NCBI GenBank assembly: GCA_017301995.1
Contig: JAFLEH010000010.1
Location: 124,001-188,000 of the forward strand
Source: Verrucomicrobiota bacterium
GTDB taxonomy: Bacteria > Verrucomicrobiota > Verrucomicrobiia > Verrucomicrobiales > Akkermansiaceae
Reading direction: 5' to 3'
DNA length: 64,000 bases
The notes beneath the pieces are model-generated. The model did not search any database. It was not told where the DNA came from and saw only the letters and a program-made list of their open reading frames with translations. The translations under genes and the position numbers were made by a program. Positions 17,601 to 25,543 of the stretch are shown here, one piece after another. The first letter of the stretch is position 1. Each line of letters begins with the position of its first letter.

Positions 17601-19267
17601 AACTCGCGGTAGCCCACATAGCCGTTTTCCTGGTTGTTGAAGTAGAACTTGATCGCCCCGACATTGCTTGCGAGCACTCCCGATGCCGGCGCCACACGGC
17701 TGTGCGTTGCGTTCACCGGATAGTTGGTGTGGTTGGCGATCGTTTCGATAGGATAGAACGTGTTCGGATCCGACACCGTGGAATACAGGATGGTGAAGTC
17801 CTGGTTGTCGCGGCCGGTGTCGCCCCATGCGGCGTAGGCGTCGAACGATGTGATCCTGTAACCGAGCGTGTTGACCGAGGTGTCGAGCGTGTATACCACG
17901 GAGGTGTTGTTGAGCGGCGCCACGCATTGGAGTTGGGTTCCGGCGGAGCCCGCCGAGCCGTCGGTTAGGACAGCCCAATCGGACGATGTCACATCGCCGT
18001 TGCCGTGGTTGGCGTTGGCCACGAAGGTGGGGTTGATGGAAGCGGCGGTGCTGAGGAGATTGCCACCGACGGGAAGTGTCCAACCGTTGGTTTGGTTGGC
18101 CTCGTAGTTGGTTTGCGCGATCGGAGAGTCGCCCAGGAAGAACTCGCGGAACCCTGTGTAGCCGTTTTCCTGGTTCTGGAAGGTAACCCGGATCGAGTGG
18201 ACGCCGGTTGCGAGCGGTCCCCCGTTCGCGGTTACCCTCGCGTGGGTGGCGCGGCGGGCGTTCGGGCCGTTGAACTCGGTGTTCGCGGCAACGGCGGTGA
18301 TTGGAATGAAGGTTCCCGGATCGGAGACGGTTGAATAGGAAAGGACGTAGTTCTGGTCGTCGCGGCCGTTGCTGCCCCAGGCGCAGAACGAATCGAACGA
18401 ATGGATGGTGCGGCCGGAGGGGTGGTTGGTTAGGTCAAGCGGGAAGGTGAGGGTATCGCCATTGTTCGGCGTGACACTGCCGGTTGGGCTGTTGTAGTCG
18501 CCCAGACTGCCATCGGTAACGGTGGCCCAACTTGCCGATGAACTCTCATGGACGGCGGGCGCGGCTTCCACAGGGGTGAGACCGGCCAGGAGGTTCGTTC
18601 CGCCGGGCACGAAAAATGCGTTGTTATCATTCGCATCGGTCATCACGCAGGGGACGGTTGGGGTGTCCTGAAGCACAAATTCGCGGAATCCGGTGTATCC
18701 GTTTTCCTGGTTGTTCGCGAAAATGACTTTGATCGAGTGAACGGCCTTCGCCAGACAGCCGGTATCGTCGGTTAGGCGCGTGTGGGTGGACCTGTGGGTT
18801 CCCGTCCGGTTATCCACCGCGCCGATGGTGATGAAGGTGCTGGGATTGGCGACGGTGGAATATTGGAGAGTGTAGTTCTGGTTGTCGCGCCCCGAATCTC
18901 CCCACGCGCAGTAGGAATCGAACGAAGTGATGTCATAACCGCCGGGTTTGGAGGTTAGATCGAGCGGGAATACGACTTCGTTCGTGTTGTTTGGCGTGAC
19001 GGAGGTCGCGGTGGTCGGGCTGGTGCCCCCGATGCTGCCGTCGGTCAGGGTGCCCCAGATGTTGGACGATCCCTCGTGGGTGACGGGCGGCGCGGTGGTC
19101 GGGACCGTGCCGGCGAGAAGGTTGGTTCCGGAGGGCAGGGTCCAGGAGTTGCTGGTGGCGGTTTCGTTCGTCATCACGACCTTCGCATGCAGGGTGGCAC
19201 CGAAGATCAGCGGGGCGGCGCAGGTGGCGAGGGAACGGGAACGGATCAGGAGGTGGCGGGGTTTCAT
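14684..19267 (-). CDS. Giant secreted beta-strand repeat protein with three N-terminal adhesion-like repeats
   Basis: 1527 residues with a signal peptide (ends near TLHAK). Residues about 30-560 hold three similar modules, each with SFDSYCAWGDSGRDNQ-like and NQENGYTGFREF motifs, possibly discoidin-like carbohydrate-binding domains. Residues about 580-1400 are autotransporter-associated beta-strand repeats (LTGANTYTGTTTVSDGVLTL type), which form a beta-helix in known families. There is no autotransporter barrel and no PEP-CTERM tail. The C-terminus instead has DDPDGDGFANLEEFLFGTSP and a final beta domain ending AKFVRVQATE. It sits between GH106 and GH78 in the putative rhamnose-glycan block, so a surface glycan-binding role is reasonable inference. 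Confidence 0.85.
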   Translation of the reverse strand: MKPRHLLIRSRSLATCAAPLIFGATLHAKVVMTNETATSNSWTLPSGTNLLAGTVPTTAPPVTHEGSSNIWGTLTDGSIGGTSPTTATSVTPNNTNEVVFPLDLTSKPGGYDITSFDSYCAWGDSGRDNQNYTLQYSTVANPSTFITIGAVDNRTGTHRSTHTRLTDDTGCLAKAVHSIKVIFANNQENGYTGFREFVLQDTPTVPCVMTDANDNNAFFVPGGTNLLAGLTPVEAAPAVHESSSASWATVTDGSLGDYNSPTGSVTPNNGDTLTFPLDLTNHPSGRTIHSFDSFCAWGSNGRDDQNYVLSYSTVSDPGTFIPITAVAANTEFNGPNARRATHARVTANGGPLATGVHSIRVTFQNQENGYTGFREFFLGDSPIAQTNYEANQTNGWTLPVGGNLLSTAASINPTFVANANHGNGDVTSSDWAVLTDGSAGSAGTQLQCVAPLNNTSVVYTLDTSVNTLGYRITSFDAYAAWGDTGRDNQDFTILYSTVSDPNTFYPIETIANHTNYPVNATHSRVAPASGVLASNVGAIKFYFNNQENGYVGYREFIVQGNAVPLFSPLTWTGLSGSAGSATWIAGPDNNWSDGTGGSPFNTLAPLTFDDSGNNTYISLADPITADSLTFSNNTKSYTFVGSDLTVSNALDLTGSGSATFANPVIGSGVAVSGTGTLTLAADNTLNGSSTVNNGVLVLSTDAALGNSSLAMTAGAAQFTSANPTIKSISGTAGTIYLGNATTGTDTALSVGDTTAATFAGSITDASPTANGSLIKTGTGNLYLTGANTYTGTTTVSDGVLTLGKRLALYNGNPAAWTSANLIVNTDLTLRVGGTGEFTSPDVAAIQTGGFVSGAILGLDTTSGDMEIADPIAGDVALEKKGLNSLTLSGNNTFTQGIAVDQGALYAANPSGISIPGDLTVGNITFDVFANMAYDNQFGPDSLLKFATGAGAVNGKLQMRGTSQTVAGLVSGSINRVAVIQNDETSAPGYTSNPGPCTLTVNVAAEAEHSFRGIIRNQDGGALTLIKTGPGTQELVNTSAQGYGYNGPTLVDEGTFRINFAGGNNDFASDITVASGATMEFVANGGNYNFNRIISGDGNIVVRGSNAIIFTNKYNSFTHGVTVGEGPNNGFLALSNTNGAIGAGTGPGQFCVAGAMDPANVITVNGGATLSIDNVAALGDSTVLPEFAPSVRINEGSRLFGGTNTVAFVSNITLDGGTIEITNGANHGAFDTDLTFVGTLVVGGNSQLPSLIHTTGTGPYANASLGSAGLPGTTFQVADVTSSADPDLTVTSVLRDVATYPSPLVKTGPGTMTLEGANTYTGPTTVSAGVLVVNGGAIADTNTVVIDGGKLGIAAAANETVSALYFGGTQQIAGTYGSSTSSATFKDDTRFTGDGILTVTTGPVTDPFIGWASVIPNPNDRDREDDPDGDGFANLEEFLFGTSPVASTASLTTSGKSGGFLIVRWCERASATYVLEESGTLQSPWPASAVIPANAADQSGLYSADYVRKEAQIPVDSAAKFVRVQATE

Positions 19268-19350
19268 GGGATTCTGGTTTTGGTGGGGTTTGGCGCATTC
19301 GGTGCGCGCTCGACCGTGCCAACGTATCCGGGAAACGTGAACCTGTGTAC

Positions 19351-19367
19351 CTCCCCGTTTATGGAGG
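19351..19367. promoter_or_regulatory. Candidate regulatory site upstream of the beta-strand repeat gene
   Basis: CTCCCCGTTTATGGAGG lies about 84 bases before the start at 19267. A close match occurs at 24852-24869 before the first gene after the response regulator. Both are in short intergenic gaps of the same block and in the same orientation. It may be a binding site for the adjacent LuxR-type regulator or a promoter element. This rests on two sites only. Confidence 0.35.
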
Positions 19368-19386
19368 ATTTTCCGGGGGCGGCCGG

Positions 19387-22300
19387 TCAGTTGAGCGTTT
19401 GGATGCCTCCGACACGAATCAGCACCGGACCGAGCAGTCCGGCGGGTTTCGGTTGCGATGCGCCACCCGGACCGCTGATGGTCCAGGTTTTCCGCTGGTT
19501 TTCGGGCAATCCCGCGTCGTAGGCGAGGCGGTTGAACCAGGTGTTGGTGACGTCCACCTCAAGCCGGTTCGCACCACGCTTCACGGTGCGTGTGATGTCA
19601 AACCGATATGGCGGAGTCCAGCGGGTGCCGACCGGTTTGCCGTTGATTCTAACGGATGCAACGACTTCGACTCGACCCAGATCCAACATGACACGCGCGT
19701 TTTCGGGAAGGTCACCGCTTTCGAATCCGATGCCGTAGGTGGCGGTTCCGGAAAACGCCCTGGCTTCGGGGGAAAGCCCGAGATCGGGCCATGAAACGAG
19801 GTGTGGCAGCGAAAGGCTGTCCGGTGCGCCCCAACCGGCGGGAAACGCCAGTTTCCACGGTGTTTCCAACGGTATCGTGCGTGGGGATGCGGCTTCCCGG
19901 ACGGATGTTGTTCCGTCCGCCCGGGTGATTCGATAGGTTCCCGGTTCCCATACTAACAAACTGTTGGCGGATCCGACTTCGCAAACGGGTGGGGTTGGTG
20001 GCTCCGAAGGCGCCAAGACGAGCTGCGCGCCTTCGCGGGCTTCGAGGGATTGCCCGGCGCCATCGGATTTGCGGAGCAGAACACACAGGCGCTTCACGGT
20101 CTTCGGCGCCGGATCGCCTCCGGCCCACTCGTTGGTGCCGGTGATCGTCCGTTTTCCGGCGGCCACATCGCGTCTAACCCGCTTGGTGACATCCACGTTT
20201 CGGTTGGGATTCTCCGGATCGCCATAGTACGCCGATATCACCTCGGGACCCGGTGGTTTAGCCACCAGATCCGCAACGATGCGGCCGTTGAGTTCAATCT
20301 TCGTGATGGGGTTGGGTTCTTTTGGGCCATTGTGCTCGAAAACGACGAAAACCGATTCCGATGGGGCCAGGTCCAGCGCGATTTGGGTGCTGTCCGCATC
20401 GCTTCTGGCAATCCCGACCGGTTGTGTGCCTCCGGTCATCGGATCCCAGAAGCTGGGGGCGCCTGTCGCGCGAAAACGCAGCGGTCCCTTGAACCCCTGA
20501 TCCGCCGGGGCGGCCACGAAATACCAATCCCGGCTTCCATCCCGCCGGTGGCACCAAGCCACGCCGGAGCCCTCCAGATCAGGCCGGATGCCGAGGCGTT
20601 TGAGACCCTCCTCCACCGTGATGCCGGATAGAACCTGGCCCTTGCCCGGATCGCTTTCCACTCCCCACAAATCCCTAACCAACGGAACGAACCGCTGTTG
20701 GCCCGCTGCCGAGCCGCCGAGGGTGGCGATGTCGCGCGGCGGGTTCCCGATCAGGACGCCGCCCTGTTTCACCCGTTCCAACAAACACCCGACGGTTTCC
20801 GGCAGCAGGCGTGGTTGGCCCGGCAGCCACAGCGCGCGGTATTCGATGCCTTCCGGAGTGACCCACTTGCCGTCTTTGATCGTCAGGCGGTTGAGAAGCG
20901 CGTCGGTGTTGCAGTAGTCATAGTGGTATCCGGCGGGAAACGGCGTGGCCTGGAGTGGCTTGTGATCCACCTCGTCGCCGAGAAACCACAGGATATCCGA
21001 AACGGGCAATCCCTGTTCCAACATATATTGGCAGCGGGCAAGATAGCCGGTGAAGTCGGGCATGTGCCGCCACCATGTTTGCTGCCGCAGGAACGGGGTG
21101 CCGATGGACGCGCCGAAGGAGGTTCCCGGCGGCTGTGCGTCGGTGCGCGGGGTATGGGTGAAAGTGTGGAAAACAAGGTGGGTTACGCCTTCCGCGAGGT
21201 GGGTGTCGGCAACCGACTTGAGCATGCCGGGGTGTTCGTTCCATGTCAGGTTAAATGATGTGAACGCTTCCGCGGCGATCCGGCGCTTTCCATACATCCG
21301 GGCGGCTGAAACACAGGGCTTCACCGGTTTGAATTCGATGCTGCCGACATAGTTGTCACCGGGTGGCTGCCAGAACTCGCACATTGGCACGTCGGCATGT
21401 TTGTAGAACTCGAGGATATCACCGGGAACCACGTCGCCCATCGCGGTTTCATAACTTACGGTTAGTCCGTTGGCTTTTCCCAGCGCCGCCATGCGCCCGA
21501 AAAAGTTCGCGACGATCAGGTCGTTGATCGTGGCCCGCCAGTCGCGAAGGAATAGCCCGGTGGCTTCGGGATTCGCAATGATATGGCCTGCCAGCGCGGG
21601 CAGCCACTTCCGCAGCGGATAGCCGCGGCGTTGGCCAAATTGCGTCTCCATCTCGCGGGTCCACGTCTGTCGGCCGCACTCCCAACTGTCCAGCAGCATG
21701 CCTTTCAGCCGACCGTTGTCCAGTGGGCCGCCGTGGGTTGTCAGCCGACCCACATAACCCGCGAAATGGGCTTCGGCACCGTCGGGCGAGAGCTTGTCGC
21801 ACTCCCAACCGGTGGCTTCGGGCGGTGCGGGACCATTGCGGCGGCCCGCATTCACATGACCGAACCGCAGAACCGTCCATTTGCCGGGCGGGACCTGCCA
21901 ACGGAGCTTGCCACCGGGCGATATCCTGTCGGTTAGGTCGATGATCCGCTCCGCATCGACCCATGACGACTTCGTCTGGTCCGGATGGCGGTCGCGGACC
22001 AGTCCGCGAAGGTCGAAGGCGGCCTGGGCCTCCCAGTTGGTCAGCCGCGCGTCGGATAGAAGCCGGATGCGGGAGATATCCATCGCATGGCGGTTGTGAA
22101 TCGCGATCCGATAGGTTTTCGCCGGATGCTCCGCGCAAGCCAGTGAGATGGGCTCGGATTCCTGCCAGTTTCCCGGCGGCATCGTGTGGATGGCCACGGT
22201 GGAATGCTTTCCACCCTCGATCGCCTCGACGGTGACTCCCACGCCCGGATCATAGCACCATCCATGGTTGAAGGTTTGCACTGCGGGCAACTCGACCGTG

Positions 22301-23157
22301 CGGAGGGTGACCGCCTCCGGGAAGGAAACCTCGATCCAGTTAGGCTCCCGGCCCGGTAGCTCCGGTCTTGCCTCCCTGTTGGTTCGGAAAAAATCGATTA
22401 GATCCGGGGAACCGGCCGGGGAAAGCGAGATCCTGCCGCCGTCCTCGCCGCGCAAGCATTTTTCCCATGGCAAATCCGGGTGATTGCTGCGGATCGAAGC
22501 GGGAATCAGGGCGGCTCCGGTGTCGCCCTCCGGGCTGGGAAACGCGATGACCGCGATGTCACGGTAGTCGCGCCAATCCTCCCGGCTCGGCTGCGGCATG
22601 GACAGATCGGTCTCGGCGGCGCCTTCCGCCAGATAGGTCCGGCTCCATACGAGTTGGCGCATCGCGTTTTCCGGTTTGATCCAAGGGCCGCCAGCCATCG
22701 CCCAGCCGGGGCAGTTTTGTAGTGTTAGATCGAGGCCGAGCCGCCGGCATTCGTCGCCCACATGGCGCACGGCGCCATCCCATGGACCGCTCAGGCATTT
22801 GATCTGCGGCTCCACACCGGGCCACGGGCCGCCAAATTGCCCATGAAACAACTGGACGCCGCGGATGCCGGCTTTTGAGATCGCTTCCAAATCCGCCGTG
22901 ATCCCGGGAGCCGCCACGTTGCCACCGATGAAATGAAACCAGGTTTCCGGACGGTATGGTTTCCCGGGATCCGCGAAGGCAGCCGGTTCCAAACGATCCG
23001 CTGGATCGGCGGGCAGAGCATGGGGCAGCAGTGACATCACCGCGGCAAGCATCGGGAGAACGCGCGTGTTGACTCGCATGGGCACGCTACGCGGCGATCG
23101 TCGGAGATGTTTCCTCGGGTGCCATTTCATGGGGAGATCCCTTGTCCCGGATCGCAT
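19387..23157 (-). CDS. GH106-type alpha-L-rhamnosidase
   Basis: Up to 1256 residues. The opening motif RPETWFHFIGGNVAAPGI..DLEAISKAGIRGVQLFHG matches the N-terminal barrel of family GH106, known from rhamnogalacturonan and related glycan degradation. A beta-sandwich region with SFPEAVTLRTVELP and a C-terminal carbohydrate-binding-like domain (VMLDLGRVEVVASVRINGKPVG) follow, also as in the family. The ATG at 23157 overlaps the upstream stop as ATGA. Starts at 23130 and 23079 are also possible, and the last gives the cleanest signal peptide (MRVNTRVLPMLAAV). It likely cleaves internal or substituted rhamnosyl links outside the cytoplasm, together with the GH78 enzyme. Confidence 0.85.
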   Translation of the reverse strand: MRSGTRDLPMKWHPRKHLRRSPRSVPMRVNTRVLPMLAAVMSLLPHALPADPADRLEPAAFADPGKPYRPETWFHFIGGNVAAPGITADLEAISKAGIRGVQLFHGQFGGPWPGVEPQIKCLSGPWDGAVRHVGDECRRLGLDLTLQNCPGWAMAGGPWIKPENAMRQLVWSRTYLAEGAAETDLSMPQPSREDWRDYRDIAVIAFPSPEGDTGAALIPASIRSNHPDLPWEKCLRGEDGGRISLSPAGSPDLIDFFRTNREARPELPGREPNWIEVSFPEAVTLRTVELPAVQTFNHGWCYDPGVGVTVEAIEGGKHSTVAIHTMPPGNWQESEPISLACAEHPAKTYRIAIHNRHAMDISRIRLLSDARLTNWEAQAAFDLRGLVRDRHPDQTKSSWVDAERIIDLTDRISPGGKLRWQVPPGKWTVLRFGHVNAGRRNGPAPPEATGWECDKLSPDGAEAHFAGYVGRLTTHGGPLDNGRLKGMLLDSWECGRQTWTREMETQFGQRRGYPLRKWLPALAGHIIANPEATGLFLRDWRATINDLIVANFFGRMAALGKANGLTVSYETAMGDVVPGDILEFYKHADVPMCEFWQPPGDNYVGSIEFKPVKPCVSAARMYGKRRIAAEAFTSFNLTWNEHPGMLKSVADTHLAEGVTHLVFHTFTHTPRTDAQPPGTSFGASIGTPFLRQQTWWRHMPDFTGYLARCQYMLEQGLPVSDILWFLGDEVDHKPLQATPFPAGYHYDYCNTDALLNRLTIKDGKWVTPEGIEYRALWLPGQPRLLPETVGCLLERVKQGGVLIGNPPRDIATLGGSAAGQQRFVPLVRDLWGVESDPGKGQVLSGITVEEGLKRLGIRPDLEGSGVAWCHRRDGSRDWYFVAAPADQGFKGPLRFRATGAPSFWDPMTGGTQPVGIARSDADSTQIALDLAPSESVFVVFEHNGPKEPNPITKIELNGRIVADLVAKPPGPEVISAYYGDPENPNRNVDVTKRVRRDVAAGKRTITGTNEWAGGDPAPKTVKRLCVLLRKSDGAGQSLEAREGAQLVLAPSEPPTPPVCEVGSANSLLVWEPGTYRITRADGTTSVREAASPRTIPLETPWKLAFPAGWGAPDSLSLPHLVSWPDLGLSPEARAFSGTATYGIGFESGDLPENARVMLDLGRVEVVASVRINGKPVGTRWTPPYRFDITRTVKRGANRLEVDVTNTWFNRLAYDAGLPENQRKTWTISGPGGASQPKPAGLLGPVLIRVGGIQTLN

Positions 23158-24791
23158 CAGAAGCCGCCCAGTTTAAGGATGATTCGGCCTTTGGAGTCGG
23201 CGAGGATCCGGATCGATCCATCCGCGGGTTGTTCGAATGTTCCCGATCCCGCATCGATGCGGATTTCGTAGTCGCTATTGTTCCCATGATAGGTCACACG
23301 GGATGGAGTGACTTCCTTGAGGGCGCGCTTCTGGGCATCGCCGCCCGTTAGATCCCACGCCCATCGTTGCGGGCTTCCGTCCGCACTCTGGCAGGAAAAA
23401 ACCGCCGATGTTTCCCGGAGGGCGATGTGAAGCGTGCCGCCGGCTGCGAGCGGTTGGGTGATGCCGAGATCGGTTGATTTCAGTTCTCTCACAACCGGCG
23501 GTCCGTCGGGAACCAACGCGCTTGCGGCGTTATCCGGTCCGATGGCGACCGGCACGGCGGCGGCGCGCTGTTTGTCCGACCACAGCGAACCGTCCATCAC
23601 CGGGAGGGTTCCGTAGGTGAGACTGTTGGCCGTCAGCGGCTTGTCATGGGTGACGGAGACGATTTTCTCGTCGAACCGATGGATGTCGCGGATGAGCAGC
23701 GCGCCCTTCTCCCAAAGCAGGTTCATCCGATAGAAGCGGCTGTTATACCAGACCGTTCCGCGGCCTTCGTTTTTCCAATCGTCGATGCAAACCACCGCAG
23801 TGGGTGGCGTGAGCGGATGGCGGGATTTGAACCAGGCGCCCGCTTCGGCGAGAGTCATCACGCGGATGCGGCCGGCCTTGGATTCCTTTTCCAACAGGGC
23901 CACCTGCATGGTAAGTCCGGTTTTCATGGCGTCCCAGCCGAACGAGTTCTCCTGGCCGGCCTGGGTGTAGGCGAAGGCGAGCGCCGGTTGTTCGATCATG
24001 TTGCGGAAAAACCACCGCGCCCACGGTTCGGAGCCACCCGAGTTGCCATAGACCGGTTCGAGCGTGAACATGCCGTTGACCCGACCGTATTGATAGATCG
24101 GATCGCTGCCGAGCATGCGGAAAACCGGCACGGCAATGCCGCCGGCCGCGGTTTGGGCCGGCATGTAGGCGTTGAGTTTGCTAGGATAATACGCCTGGTT
24201 CCAGTAGCCGCCCCACAGCGTGTAGCCGTCGGTGCCGATCTGGTCCTTGCAGTTGCAGGACGCCACGATCCCATAGCGCTTCACCATGTGGTCGAGCGTC
24301 ACCTCGTCGATGAACCACGAACCGGCTGATTTCGGATATTTTCCATATATCTTTTTGAAATCGGCCATGTAGATGTCCACCAGCCTGCGGCGCTCGTCGG
24401 GCGTGTAGCCCGGCGAGAACCCGATGTTTGCGGCGGAGTCCCATTCGTGGTTGTGTCCGCGCCATTTCACGCCGGCCTTTTCCACCAGCGGGCGCGGGAT
24501 TTCCCACCATGCGCCGATCTCGTGGTTGGGAGGGATTTGTTTGAGAAGTTCCTGGTATTTCGGGTTGATGAGAGCGTCGTATTGCAGCGCCCACGTGGCG
24601 GGCAGGCCCGTGGGTTTGATCAGGTCGATCTGGCTCCGGGTGGCGTTCAGCAAGACGTTTTCCGAATCGTTGAGGCGGTAGTCCGAGTTGCGGATGAAGT
24701 TGTAGAGGTTGACGATCCGCGGCGACTCCGCGGCGCTCGCGGCGGACATCGCCATGGCGAGGGTGATGATTGCTAGATTTCTGGGTTTCAT
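23157..24791 (-). CDS. Secreted protein of unknown family, GH106 partner
   Basis: 544 residues from the start at 24791 (MKPRNLAIITLAMAM), which gives a signal peptide cleaved near ASAAE. An in-frame ATG lies at 24827. The first 380 residues look like an alpha/beta barrel enzyme (NLYNFIRNSDYR, IGAWWEIPRPLVEKAG, SWFIDEVTLDHMVKRYG, CNCKDQIGTDGY) and remind me of polysaccharide-deacetylase-like barrels, but I cannot confirm this. The C-terminal 150 residues are beta-rich. It overlaps GH106 by four bases (ATGA), so the two are translated together. It is probably a glycan-active enzyme of the same pathway. Confidence 0.7.
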   Translation of the reverse strand: MKPRNLAIITLAMAMSAASAAESPRIVNLYNFIRNSDYRLNDSENVLLNATRSQIDLIKPTGLPATWALQYDALINPKYQELLKQIPPNHEIGAWWEIPRPLVEKAGVKWRGHNHEWDSAANIGFSPGYTPDERRRLVDIYMADFKKIYGKYPKSAGSWFIDEVTLDHMVKRYGIVASCNCKDQIGTDGYTLWGGYWNQAYYPSKLNAYMPAQTAAGGIAVPVFRMLGSDPIYQYGRVNGMFTLEPVYGNSGGSEPWARWFFRNMIEQPALAFAYTQAGQENSFGWDAMKTGLTMQVALLEKESKAGRIRVMTLAEAGAWFKSRHPLTPPTAVVCIDDWKNEGRGTVWYNSRFYRMNLLWEKGALLIRDIHRFDEKIVSVTHDKPLTANSLTYGTLPVMDGSLWSDKQRAAAVPVAIGPDNAASALVPDGPPVVRELKSTDLGITQPLAAGGTLHIALRETSAVFSCQSADGSPQRWAWDLTGGDAQKRALKEVTPSRVTYHGNNSDYEIRIDAGSGTFEQPADGSIRILADSKGRIILKLGGF

Positions 24792-24851
24792 GGCAGGGAT
24801 GGATGGGGAAGGCGTGGCGTTCATCATGCGTCGGGAGGGGCGTCGGAGCTA

Positions 24852-24869
24852 CTCCCTGTTTATGGGGGG
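24852..24869. promoter_or_regulatory. Candidate regulatory site, second copy
   Basis: CTCCCTGTTTATGGGGGG lies about 61 bases before the start chosen at 24791, in the gap after the response-regulator gene. It matches the site at 19351-19367 at 15 of 17 aligned positions. It would place a control point at the head of the rhamnosidase genes. Confidence 0.35.
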
Positions 24870-24890
24870 ATGCCGTCGGGCGCGGTGCGA

Positions 24891-25538
24891 TCAGGACTCC
24901 GGCGCGCGGCTCATGTATTTCAGGATCGCCTCGCTGCGGGTGCGGACGTGGAGCTTCTTGTAGATGTTTCCGAGGTGGAACGCGACCGTATCGATGCGGA
25001 TTCCGAGTTCGTCGGCGATCTCCTTGTAGAAGTAGCCTTTGACCAATAGGTCGAGCGTTTCCTTTTCCCGCTGGGTGAGGCGGAAATCGTCGCCGGGTTC
25101 CGGCGCGGGCTGTTGGAAATGGCGAACCACCTTGCGGGCGATGGCGCTGGACATTGGTGCGCCGCCATTGAGCAGGTCATCCAGCGAGTGGATCAGACGC
25201 GCGTGGACGTCACGCTTGAGGACGTAGCCGGAAGCGCCCGCCGCGAGGGCTTCGAACACCTTGTCGGCATCCTCGAAAACGGTGACCATGAGGAATTGGG
25301 TGTTAGGGCAGGCGATCTTCAGTTTGCGGACCAATTCGATGCCGGACATGCCGGGCAACTGGATATCGACGATCACCGCGTCCGGCGGATTGGCGGGGAT
25401 TTCCTCCAAAGCCGATTCGGCCCGCACGTGGCTGCCGACCAGGGTCCATGTTCCCGATGCCGCCACGGTTTCCGCGAAGGACTCCCGGAAACGGGAATCG
25501 TCCTCCACCACCGCGACACGATGCAACTTGCGCTTCAT
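24891..25538 (-). CDS. LuxR/NarL-family response regulator
   Basis: 215 residues from the start at 25538 (MKRKLHRVAVVEDD). The receiver domain (about 5-120) has the acidic pair EDD, phospho-acceptor Asp in DAVIVDIQLPGMSG, the conserved Thr in MVTVFEDADKV and Lys in GYVLKRD. A C-terminal LuxR helix-turn-helix (about 150-212) has LTQREKETLDLLVKGYFYKEIADEL and TVAFHLGNIYKKLHVRTR. The kinase gene ends five bases before the start, so the pair is one operon. It binds DNA after phosphorylation. Its probable targets are the rhamnosidase genes directly downstream (inference from position). Confidence 0.93.
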   Translation of the reverse strand: MKRKLHRVAVVEDDSRFRESFAETVAASGTWTLVGSHVRAESALEEIPANPPDAVIVDIQLPGMSGIELVRKLKIACPNTQFLMVTVFEDADKVFEALAAGASGYVLKRDVHARLIHSLDDLLNGGAPMSSAIARKVVRHFQQPAPEPGDDFRLTQREKETLDLLVKGYFYKEIADELGIRIDTVAFHLGNIYKKLHVRTRSEAILKYMSRAPES

Positions 25539-25543
25539 GGCGG

